Assembly: GCA_002682825.1 (NCBI GenBank)
Contig: NOKP01000003.1
Location: 1,364,001-1,428,000 of the forward strand
Direction of reading: 5' to 3'
DNA: 64,000 nucleotides
Source of the DNA: Neonectria sp. B-13
Taxonomy: Eukaryota; Ascomycota; Sordariomycetes; Hypocreales; Nectriaceae
Positions 11,313 to 21,585 of this stretch are shown here, one piece after another. Both the position numbers and the translations under genes were made by a program. Position 1 is the stretch's first letter. Each line of letters opens with the position of its first letter. The notes beneath the pieces were generated by a model. It did no database searches. It saw only the letters and a program-made list of their open reading frames with translations, and was not told the DNA's origin.

Positions 11313-12082
11313 GTTAGTCTTCATTATTTACCATCGCTCAAAATGACGTGATGGGAGGGTTCGTTCTTGACTCGCCGACAGCGGAGGAAGCCGGAAGGAA
11401 GCCGGAAGGAATCGATCATATCCTCATGCAGCTTTTTGTTTTGCTGGTTGGCAGTCTTGGTTCCGAGAAGAAGTCGAAACATGGCCTTAAGGAAAGGATT
11501 CCCGATCGCATCTGTGAAAACATCGGGCCAACGTGGTACCTGTTTATACCAGGGTCTCTCAGGCCTAACCATTGCGTCCCCACTGATGGATTGGTGTCGT
11601 GCGTGATAAATTCACTCGCCTTCCTCGCTCGGCAGCGCCATCCATCGCCAGGCACGGCAGGCTATCTTGTAGTAGGACTTTTAGAGTTATCTCACATTCT
11701 TACAATTCCTAGGCTAGGTCGCGATCTTTGGTATTGATTTCTTGGGTTTGTAGGTGTAAAATTGAACACCTAGAGCTGCGAGAAAGCCTCATTCCCACCA
11801 GCGTATTTTGCAGGTGACAAACACGCACAACCGCACAACGCAACTAAGAACAACCAGCACAGTAAGAAGAGGAAGCATGACTTTAGATAAACTAAGCTTA
11901 TTGAATTCTGCTAAATGGATTGAAAATCTGAAGAGCCTCTCGAAGGGCTGAAAATTTAGAATTGAGGGCCAAGATGCTCTCTTTGACTGCGAGGGTGAAC
12001 TGCCATCTGAAGTGGTCACGAGGGACCTTGATCCTCCTGACTGAGCCGGGCTCCTGACATTCTGTCTTGAGACAGTAACTCT
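11313..12082. other. Intergenic between NmrA-like gene and patatin gene
   Basis: About 770 bases at the convergent ends of two genes. It contains a directly repeated 11-mer (AAGCCGGAAGG twice, about 11390-11411) and one short minus-strand frame listed separately. Nothing else recognised. Confidence 0.5.
11324..11572 (-). CDS. Short hypothetical ORF (doubtful)
   Basis: An 82-residue frame starting MVRPERPWYKQVPRWPD. Its composition is more protein-like than the surrounding frames (an aromatic/proline-rich start, then a helical Lys/Leu-rich section), but I recognise no family. The 11 bp direct repeat lies within its 3' half. It could be a small gene, the 3' exon of a longer gene, or chance. 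No intron signal or start context argues strongly for it. Confidence 0.2.
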   Translation of the reverse strand: MVRPERPWYKQVPRWPDVFTDAIGNPFLKAMFRLLLGTKTANQQNKKLHEDMIDSFRLPSGFLRCRRVKNEPSHHVILSDGK

Positions 12083-15000
12083 CTATTTCTTCACAGCTCT
12101 CGTGTTGGGTTGTTCAACCTCGACAGCACCAGACTGCTCTCTTGAGCCTCCCACGCTCAAGCCTTTCTTCTTCTCAAATGAAAGAACACGTCGTCTGTTA
12201 GATGTCTCTCCCTCATTACCAAAATGAGGTTTTATCTTTTCAAAAGCATGACCCAGAAAGAATTTGAGGCGGTTTAGCAATCGAAAACGCTGGTCAAGTC
12301 TCCTGTCGACACATGAATAGACACCTAATATTAAGATACGGTTAGAGCCATCCAAGCTGTAAATGATCGAAAATGGGGACTTGCCATCGTCTTCATCATC
12401 CTTAACCCTCCTCGGAAACCCGCTGATGTGGAAGCCAGGCTTTGATGTGTCTCGCATGTTCAAGAAGATTTCCGTATCAGCGAGTTCGCTAGTGACTCGA
12501 AGATCCCGAGTCACACGGAAACTACCTTGATCCTTCATTGTCTTCAACATGTTGCTATCAATGGAGATCGATTCCGCGTTCTTTGCGTGGGTCTCTTTGA
12601 GAATAAAGTACGGCTGCCTGGGCAAACTCTCAAAGTGCTCGCCTAGTAACTTGACACTCTCTGGTTGCAGTCGACATTCGATAACACCTGTACATTAGTC
12701 AGGAAATGTCCAGATAAATGAGCCCACCATCGTCATCTTACCACAGCACTCGTACGACCCGTTGAAGTCCGTGTGTATCGACTCCTTGTCAACACGAAAG
12801 AAGAAGCATGAGGCTATGAGCTGATCAGCCACAGACTCAAAGATGTTCTCTGAGATGCCTTTGACTGCTTCGCGACAGGTTTTGATTGCTGTGTCACTTG
12901 GATCGTCCATCGAAATAACCTTGTCAAACTGTACGTTGAGCCGTTGATATCTCGACTCAAACTCCGCACTAGGCGACCTAGCCTGAAGCCACTCGTGCCA
13001 AATGCGCTCGCTGTTGAGACTGCGTATGAACTGGCTCATTCCCGTTTCCGCGATACCGTAGACAAAGCTCCTGCTCTTGGCACTCCCAGACGCTTCCGGG
13101 ATAGACTCTTTGATGACCTGCTCTAGGTAGACCTGTGCCCCATTGCTCGCATTGAGCTCTGTCTTGTGATACCCCGTGCCAATCGACAAGATCATATCTG
13201 GATGAGCGTGCTTGGTACCTGGCCAGATTGCCTTGGCCTCGCTGTCGGCGATTCTGATGGGGTTGTTGTGCCAAAGCCCACCATCCAAGTATACTTGTTT
13301 GGCGCCCTCGCGAGTGACATCGTGAGTGCCCTCACGAGAGAAGGGAGGGAAATAGAGTGGTGCTGCGGATGTGGCTCTCGCTCTAGACAGTGTAAGGTTC
13401 TCGAAGCACGCATGAAGACAACTAAAACTTACGCTTCCCACAACTGCATTTCGCGACCTGGACCCGATATTTGCAATTCATAGAACGCTGGACGATGGTT
13501 AGCCTGTTACTGATGGGTAAAGCTTCACTCCAAATATTACCGCGCTCTGGGGGACTCCTGTTGTAGTTGCCAAGGACTATGACTTGGCCTTGTCTTGTCG
13601 ACGTTGTGACAGCAGTCTTGACTGAAGGAAACTTGAATTTTAACGTCCCACCGAAGAGAGAGTGTTCAGGCAGTCCTTCTTTCAGGGCATCCTCTAGCGA
13701 TTGGGATTTGTATAGGCCCTGGTTGAAAAACGCAGTGACGCCTTCAAGTAGGGTTCCGATCCATCCAGGCATGCTGCTCTCGCTGGGTTTCGTAAAGGCC
13801 TTTGTCAGTAGTTTGACAAACTCAGTGTCGCATTGTTTAGTATCTAGTCCGCCTTGACCGAGTGCACAGGCAATGATACCTCCGGTACTGCCAGAATGTT
13901 AGCCAGTCTTAGTAAAAGGATTTGACGGGTTGATGGAACATTGAATATAGGGCATAGTTTAACCTACCTCGTCCCAACAATCAGATCGAAGCAGTCTCTC
14001 ACCGGTACAGTACCAAGGTGTTCCTGGAGCCTGTTCAGGATCTCCAGCTCCACGATTCCCTTGACGCCTCCCCTGATGAACCTGTTAGCATTTCTCTTCT
14101 CTAGTACTTTCTGGGCATCTAGTCTTACCCATCTAGTGATAGAATCCTAAGACCGGCCTGGGAAGGCTTGATGTAACCAGCCCATTGCTGTGACCAAAAT
14201 TCCTTCTGGTGATCCTGGAGAGGACATCTTTGGAGCGTAACGAAGCCACCAGGAGTCATCTCCCCGGCGGCCTTTGCGCACACCCTGCAGATAACATGGC
14301 CACATGGTAGGCTATGCTCTGGAACACCGTCCAGGCAAACCAGACAGGTCAAGTGACTAACGAATTTGTCAATATTCCCAATAGACTTGTAAAACTCCTT
14401 GGTTTGCTCCAGGTGAATCTTGGATGCTTCTTTGAGCCGCTCGTGGTCGTTGCTATGCCTTCCAAGTTTGGATGTAAGCCCTCCGAGAGCCTTATCGACG
14501 AGGCTTCGAAACTCCTTCTGCAGTTCCTGACATGTATGGCTTGCTATATGACCTTTATCACTTCCTTTGACAGCCTGGCCTCCTTGGTGATGTGGGTGTC
14601 CCGAGGGAGCATTGACGCACGGCTGGGGTCCCTCTTTTGTTTCGATACGGTACTTGCAAGGCCAGAATTTCATCCAGTATTGCTCTGTGGCTTCGTCACA
14701 TTGCTTCCAAAGTTTTGCTGCTGGCCTGCAGTCTGTGGGATGGTTAGTCGAGGTTTCAAGGAAATCTGATCTTCAGGTTATGAAAGACCGAGTTCCTACC
14801 TGGCTGCTTTGTTCGAACGCAGTTGAGGAAAAGACAAGAAGCAACAAAGCGGCTGATCTCTTTCCAGAGATCCATACCGGCGAGACCTCGATGCCCTTGG
14901 ACCATTCTCGCAAGGTTGAAGATTGACCCGTTGAAGTTGAACGAGATATGCTGAAGGTCAACCCAGGCGTCGGAAAAGTTGAAGGGAGTTTCGTAATTAG

Positions 15001-16585
15001 ACGCAAAGTGTGTGAACGCTTTGCGGACAAACCGAGGGAGAGTGGCCGCATTCCACTTCATCCACGCCGTCTCTCTTCGACTTCGCGAATCCAAACACAC
15101 TTCATTCATTCTCCGGTAGAGCTTCTCTACTTGCTGATGCATCCTCGTCGGACTTTTCCCGCTGGGAAAGTGTACAACACTGACTGAGGAATAGTAGCAA
15201 CTGAGAAGGTCCTCTGCTGACTCGATTTCTTGGCCATTGGCCTTCCAGTACTGAATATACGGCTCTAGGCCCTTGTCCCTAGAAACGTCCTTGAGCCTGG
15301 ACTCTTTGAAAATTGACCTTTTCGCAGCTTCAAGGTCGTAATCGCCAGGGTCGACCTGCTCATCCCGGTTGATGAAGGCAATAATGGCACTTGGAAGAAC
15401 CGGCTTGTTGTATGACTGTACAGTGGCGCTATGTCCCCATTGTACCAACTGGAAAATCGTGTCCTCAAGCCGGCTGGTAGTAATGAGTTAGTCAAGGATG
15501 ATATTGTATGGACAGATTGAGTTCCTTACATCCTGTTGAATGGAATGAAGACAACGACATCCGAAAAGATGTAGAGAATCCTCGGAAATAGACTCTTTGT
15601 GATCTCTTTTCTTGTCCAGACCCTACCATGTCCGGGCTTCTTTTCCCAGACAATGTCTTGCGAACCAAGCCAAGAAGTCTGGGAAGCGTGTGACAGAGGA
15701 TCGCCGGAATATACAGTGCCCGCCAAAGACTTCCTCATCTCAGCGGGAAGTTCGTCTCCATCCATTCCCTCGCAGTCGGCATACAGAAGTGGATTCTCGG
15801 TGAGAAATGTGTCTGGATCGGCATAGAGGTGGACATTTGATGAAGTTGACTCGAGGGATCCCGAATCACCTACCCTTGGTGTCTTGAATAGGCTCCTGAT
15901 TTGGGACCTGGAGAACTGTAAACGTGTGAGAATGACTAAGTGGTAGAATAAATTGTCGCACTCGATCAAGTCACAATACTCACCTTAGACAGAAGACTAA
16001 TCAAAGTGCTCTTGCCTGACCCTTGTAGAAATTAGCATCATCCCCTGGGAGTCGGAAGCACATGTGTTGCGTACCCGTCTCGCCGACAAAGGACACTAAA
16101 CCGGGGTAGATGCCAGACGTGGATGTCCAAAAGGAATCCATCATGAGCTCATATGCCGGGCCCTCGGTCAGTAAGCAGTCTCCGGTTTCGTTCTTTGGCC
16201 TGACCCCGAACCACTCGCTGCTGCCGCCAACCGGACGGAGGAGTTCCGGAGCCTGGAGTCGTTTCATTTCATCCTTCAGAAGACTCCACTCGTCGAGTTT
16301 GACCCTCAGAGTCGAATGCACTATGATGGCGTCGCTGGGGACGGTCTGATCATGGCCTGTTTCTGCTTTCTGATGCTTCTTCTGTTTGGACCAACAGCCG
16401 ACGCAAAACATCTCATCACATCGCATGCAATAGTAGTATGGTGCTAAATGGCTCTCATTCTCAGAGCACTGAGCCCCTTCCCATAAGGGCTTATTATCCG
16501 GCCCAGCGAGCTTGGTAAAACTCACAAAGGAAAAGGGCCATGATCTTTTCCCTATTAGCCTTCTGCACTGTGTAGACATGGACAT
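12083..16585 (-). CDS. Multidomain Zn-finger / P-loop NTPase / RING-like / patatin phospholipase
   Basis: Ten exons (16075-16585, 15984-16021, 15530-15915, 14800-15473, 14129-14732, 13968-14072, 13541-13887, 13433-13487, 12742-13382, 12083-12687) join in frame to ~1321 residues. Order: a Cys-rich finger (CMRCDEMFCVGCW, ~residues 50-65); a Walker A loop GETGSGKST (~166-174) completed across intron 1; a DCEG motif (~230) fitting switch/Walker B; a large alpha-helical region; a RING-like cluster CLVC...CGHVICRVC (~666-690) with a late Cys; then a patatin domain with SLDGGGVKG oxyanion loop (~735), nucleophile GTSTGG (~771-776) and YLDGG (~940) supplying the catalytic Asp. All patatin catalytic elements are intact, so an acyl-hydrolase acting on membrane lipids is expected. 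The P-loop part should act as a nucleotide-dependent switch (inference). The true N-terminus is uncertain: an ATG at about 16615 followed by a GTAAGT donor does not splice in frame, so the ATG at 16585 is used. Confidence 0.88.
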
Positions 16586-17645
16586 TGACTTACCCAAGGG
16601 ATGTAGATTCCATGATTAGAAATTCTGTTCTTGTTGTGAATGATGTTTGAGGAAAGGTCAACGTGGTGTTGTCTATTGAGAACAGCCTCGTGCCAACGAC
16701 TTCTGAGTTGAAAGAGGAAGAGAGGAAGAGGAAACCATCAAGCAAGGGGGGAAAGTACTTATAGACTCCGTTCAGAAATGATGAGGCCGACCTGGGTCCT
16801 GATTACACAACCAATACCACATCCCCTAGGGAATTGAACGATCAGCAAAAGCATGGAGACCTCCTTTGTCCGGGAAGCCACTTGATAGCCATTTAGTCGC
16901 CCATTCGAGGAGTCGGAACTCTGATGAGCGGGGCGTCATTTATTTGCACTTTTTGAGACTTCGGCAGTTTTCGTGTATCCAATGACAAATGGTGGCGCCC
17001 TCCAACTGTGCTTGCCTGCCTGCCTCTATGCGAGCCTGATAATGTTTTACTGGGCTACGAGAACGGGATCTGTTGTCAGCTTGCAGCATCACCCTGCAGC
17101 CAAGAATGGACTTCTCAGCCGTAGAGGTCACTTGATGTGATATGTCTCATGGGTGACCATGTTGAGATACGGGATTTCAGAGCCTGGTTTCAACTCCAAG
17201 ATTAACCGACCCAGGTCCAATCAAAATGCATGTTGTGATTGTACTGAAGTTCATGTATGCATTTCAATTTGTCATCTTTGTGATTTTGACGTAATCCAGA
17301 TGCATATCTGTCGTTTGCAAGTCGCGAAGTACGTTTAGCCTAGGCTTGCGCATGAACGGTTACTTGTGATTCAGCCGAGTGATATCTGGGCATCTCCGCA
17401 GTCTATCAGAATTCCCACTTTATCCTTTCGTTCTAGTACGATGCTCTTCGAAAGACTGGTGCTCATTAACCTCCTTCCATGTTGTCTAGCGTGAGCAGTT
17501 CTAATAGCCGGTCGTAGCAGTGACAAGCTGACAAGGAATGTTCTAGAATTTGAGGGCCCAGAAATGAGGTCAAGGGCGAGTAAGGAGGACTGCCTCAGGG
17601 GAAAGAGTGATCAGAAAGCTGATGAGGGCTGCGCTGGCTGAGGCA

Positions 17646-17707
17646 GGCTGATGTACTACTGAGCCAGCTAAGGTACCACTGACCCGGGCTGATGCATCGC
17701 TGAGCTG
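17646..17707. repeat. Degenerate 20-21 bp tandem repeat, three units
   Basis: Three consecutive units of the form GGCTGATGxAxxxCTGAGCC (17646-17666, 17667-17686, 17687-17707). The middle unit is one base shorter and the units differ at several positions. Similar GGCTGA words precede it, so the array may once have been longer. Non-coding. Confidence 0.5.
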
Positions 17708-17869
17708 AAATTGAGCCGGGGAGCGAGGAGGTCCTAAAAGCAGCCACCTGCGCTGACTAAGATCTCGCTTGAGTTTCGTCTCAGGGTACCAAGAAATCTA
17801 GGTAGAGGTGCAATAGTGGTGACTGTGTCAAGTATGAAATCCTTAACGTACAGCACATTACAGTCATTA

Positions 17870-18130
17870 GAAATCGAGAAATATTAGCGCTCTTAGCTTT
17901 ATATAATTAATAGACTCCTTCTAAAAGATAAGGTCTTTTGTATCTATATATATTCTAATGTATATATATACTATTAGATAAATAGTAAATATATATATAA
18001 GGGCTAAGAGTGAATACTCTATATTATAATAAGACATATTAAGATCAGTAATTCAGAATCAAGACAAATATTACTAACCTCAGCTTTAAATAGTTATTAT
18101 CAATCCAACTTATTTACTTAATGGTTTAAC
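17870..18130. repeat. AT-rich tract, probable RIP-mutated relic
   Basis: A stretch dominated by TATATA/TTAATA words, sharply different from flanking DNA. In Pezizomycotina such tracts are usually remnants of repeats mutated by repeat-induced point mutation (CpA to TpA). No open frame of note. Confidence 0.55.
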
Positions 18131-18195
18131 ATAGCACGTTCCTTAGTAGTTAATGTCCCCTTAGGTTTCTACCTGCGTTAAGGCTTCTGTACTAC
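18114..18195 (+). repeat. Diverged direct repeat, copy 1 (RIP-like)
   Basis: Contains TTACTTAATGGTTTAACATA and TTCCTTAG, matching copy 2 at 20595-20682. The differences in the core are mostly transitions (C to T, G to A), the direction expected from RIP, with this copy the more AT-rich one. Confidence 0.5.
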
Positions 18196-18421
18196 CAGCC
18201 AGAAGCGTGGATCGTCAATGACGTCAGGGCATCGGGCACCAACGTCCTCCAACCCCGCAAAGCCTCCAGCCCCGCAAAACCTCCAGCTCCCTCGTCATCA
18301 TCACCTAATTATATCGAGACCTTGTTCCGGTCGCTTCTATCCTGCCCTCTTTTGAAATTGTCTTCTTTCTTTCTTTCTGTATCCTTTTCCCAGCACATCA
18401 AACAGACCGCCCTCGCCCATC

Positions 18422-20094
18422 ATGTCCTCTCTCGTCGACACTTTGACTGCCTCTGGAGGCACGGAATCCGCAGGTTAGACGCTCTCCTCCGAGTCTTTAC
18501 GTTCACGGTTCTGCATCCTCGATTCCGCATTCACGTCCCCGTCACCTCCCTGACTAGGTAGGATCATCTCGCTCACATTTGAGAAGGCTTCCTCAACGAC
18601 ATCATCGCCCAGCTATGGCCCAACATCAACGTCGCCGGCGGCAATATGATCAAGCAGGTGGTCGAGCCCATGCTAGCTTCCATGCTCCCCGGCCCTCTCT
18701 CGACGCTACGCTTTGTCAAGCTGGACTTTGGGCCCACCCCAATCAAGCTTTCTCACGTAGACGTTCACAAGACCGAACTTCCAGGCATCAAGCTTGACAT
18801 GGACTTGGAATGGGACGGCCGGTGCGATTTCGAGCTCGAGGGCAAAATGGTGCCCAAAGTGGTAAACGTCCACCATCTGCCCACGGCAGTTGCTCTCTCC
18901 GTCTGACTTGGTATCGATTTAATAGGGAATCGAGCACGTAAAATTGAAGGGAAGACTGTCAGTCTTGCTTTGTCCCTTGACGAACATCATTCCTTTGGTA
19001 TGAGCTCCAGCCGGATCAACGACGTGCTATGCTCAGACACTAATACCAAAGCTCACCAGATTGGAGCCGCCCAGGTCGCATTCATTAACCCGCCGACTCT
19101 TGAACTCGACTTTACTGACGCCGCCAACCTCGCCGACTTTTCCCTAATAGAAAAGGCCGTTCGCAAGGTCATTCTCAATATCATTGCCTCTATGGCAGTC
19201 CTGCCCAACCGCTTCCTCGTCAAGCTCGACGCTTCCAACGACTACTTCAAGACCTTTCAACACCACATCGGTGTCATTCGCCTCACGATTGGCACCGCTA
19301 CCGGGATAACAGGCCCAAAGAAGAGCGGGGCCAAGCGACTACTGGAAAAACTCGTCAAAGACGTTCCTGACTGTTATTGCGAAGTCAACGTCGGTGCGGA
19401 GGGAGAGTGGCGTACTTCGACCCAGAAAAACAAACACGATCCGGAGTGGAATGAGACACACGACTTTCTCGTCACAGATCATGACCAATGCATCACTATT
19501 GACGTGCAGGACGACGATGTGGGCAGTGACGACGACATTGGCATCGCTGCCACGACAGTCAAGCAGATTCTTTTAGCCGGTGGCACCCAAGAGCTCAGTC
19601 TCGTCCACAAAGGCCAGCCCACCGAAACTAAGCTGACAGTGCATGCCAAGTTCTATAACTTTATTGGTGATTCTAACAGTATTTCGGCCGCCGGGAGCCA
19701 AGGCGAGGGACAAATCTGCGGGCTTGCCTCTGTGCTCATTGCCAGCGTCGTCGGACTGACTGGTCAACGCGACGAGCTCAACCCTAGCGTTAAGGTCTCA
19801 TGGGGCGACAAGGAGTTTGTCACGCCTGGCAAGACTTACAGCCCGGGGACCGACATTTTCAACCCAGCCTTTGATACAGCTTTTCGGTTCCCCATCACGG
19901 CCGACAAGATTGCCGACCCGCCGAATTTTCAGCTGACGCTAATGAACGGGACGGAGGTGTCGGGGAGGTACGAGGTTCCGTTTGCAAGCGTATTGGGTGC
20001 TCCCGGCATGGACCTCGAGGACGAATTCGACGTAGGGTCTGGTGCGGCGGTGAGGGCTCGTGTTTCGCTTCGTGGATTGCAGCTGGCCAAGTGA
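18422..20094 (+). CDS. SMP-domain and double C2-domain protein (tricalbin-like, soluble)
   Basis: Four exons (18422-18473, 18584-18861, 18926-18997, 19060-20094) with introns of 110, 64 and 62 bp give 478 residues. Residues ~15-195 resemble the SMP lipid-transfer fold of tricalbins/extended synaptotagmins (GFLNDIIAQLWPNI; MLPGPLSTLRFVKLDFG; VHKTELPGIKLDMDLEWDG). A C2 domain follows from ~205 (GVIRLTIGTATG...; HDPEWNETHDF; DVQDDD), with acidic loop residues suited to calcium. A second C2-like repeat spans ~345-470. Unlike tricalbins I see no N-terminal hairpin membrane anchor. It would be a soluble, membrane-recruited protein possibly moving lipids at contact sites (inference). It is flanked on both sides by diverged copies of a ~90 bp direct repeat, hinting at insertion or segmental duplication. 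The start follows a pyrimidine-rich leader. Confidence 0.82.
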
Positions 20095-21585
20095 TTTTGG
20101 ACGAGAAGAAAATGTATTCGACACTTAAAAAATGGCATAACGGACAAGATTGATCAGTATGGACCTAGCAAGCAATAAACCACTCTTTTCCTCGCATAAG
20201 CAAAATTTCGAGCGCAGTGTAGGCAATCTCATGTTCTCAACACCGTTGAGAAATGTTCCACGAGATCAGAAAGGGGCAGAGGCAGGACGGTTGATATTAA
20301 TCCTCCCTAAATATACTAAAACTTACTAGGAAAAGGCTCATAAGTAATTGAGGAATACACTAGGGCCAATTGATCTTTGAACATCAATAGAAATGAACTT
20401 ATAATTATATCGTTCCTACGCAATCAAGCACCGCACGGGAAAACACACAGCGATATTGTCCTCATGCCATAACCATCCGACGATCCCAACCATCCTTTGA
20501 ACTGGCCGTACTACAAGGAGGTCTTGGTTATTTCCATCTTAGTATATTAGTCCTATTTCCACGCTGGCTGCACTAGGCCGTTACTCAATGCCAGTTACTT
20601 AACGGTTTGGCATAGCATCTTCCTTAGCTAATATTCCCTTGTGGCCAACTCCCGTCTCGTACACTCTGCGGCTCTGTACGACCCTGACCGCCATTCTGGA
20701 AATCCTGCGTAAGTATTTAGGTCATGAGCATTACCTCAGTCAGTTAGCGAGGCAATGGGCTACGAATCACCAAGTAATCAGTCGACTCTCAAAAAGACCG
20801 GAAAGCCACGAGCTTCCAGCACCAGTAGTAGACTATTGGCTGAGCTAGTATCCGTCTCCTAAAGTTATCTTCGAAGAATCGCAAGCACGCCATGGCCGAT
20901 AGAAAATAAGCTCAGCTACAAAGCATCCTCACAAAGTCGTCACTGCTTGTGATTAGAAGTCTTTCTGCGCCGAGTTACGATAGATGTCCGTCATCTATCT
21001 AACCACCATTTTCCTTCGTACGAGCCCGGCAGAACCCCCACCGAAAGTCGGCCAAAATCCAACCTCGAGCCTTTGTCTACTACCCATACAAGCATATTAA
21101 CACCCAATGAAAACACAATGAAATGAGGTGACAGCGTTATCCAGAACTCCACAACTATCCCCGGAGGTTGTTCCCGAACAACGGCGTTGCACCTTACCCA
21201 CCAGGGTGGAGTCTCGGGACTTTTGGATCTTCGCCGTCGGCGTTGTCGTCTATATCCGCCGATATCGCGCTCCTTTTCCGAAGAGCAAATCAGGAAGTGA
21301 ACATATTAAGCGATTTGTGGAGCAGATATTTCGTCTTCAGGATCAAGCATCCGTTTCGGCCACGGTGAGAATCTTGAGTCACCGTTACCTCTTTCATATC
21401 CCACGCTTTCTTGAGCTCTGCATACTTCGAGTATTCAATGACGATAAGTAATTGTGGGGTTTTGGAAGAATTAATCACATTGGTCAATTGCCAGAGTTGA
21501 CTCCTGACGACCGCATGACCATTGGTAGCCTGGAATTCTCCAAACCTCAAACGTCACTTTGATTGAACGTTCAGAGCTTCGAATC
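20095..21585. other. Intergenic with repeat copy 2, MFS promoter
   Basis: About 1.5 kb. It contains the second diverged repeat (20595-20682) and the promoter and leader of the MFS gene. A 107-codon frame at 21128-21451 has no family resemblance and is not called. Confidence 0.55.
20595..20682 (+). repeat. Diverged direct repeat, copy 2
   Basis: Carries TTACTTAACGGTTTGGCATA and TTCCTTAG, then GGCTCTGTACGACC matching GGCTTCTGTACTACC in copy 1. It is less AT-rich than copy 1. Confidence 0.5.

Larger units (their letters stand above)
16586..18421. other. Long intergenic region with RIP-like AT-rich tract
   Basis: About 1.8 kb without a supported gene. It carries the patatin gene's promoter, a short degenerate tandem repeat (17646-17707), an AT-rich tract (about 17870-18130) and a repeat copy (18114-18195). 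A pyrimidine-rich run (TTCTTTCTTTC) at about 18355-18380 precedes the next start, a common fungal core-promoter feature. Confidence 0.6.

Noticed and set aside
21128..21451. 107-codon frame upstream of the MFS gene
   Set aside because: No conserved content and no splice connection to the transporter; may be leader sequence.
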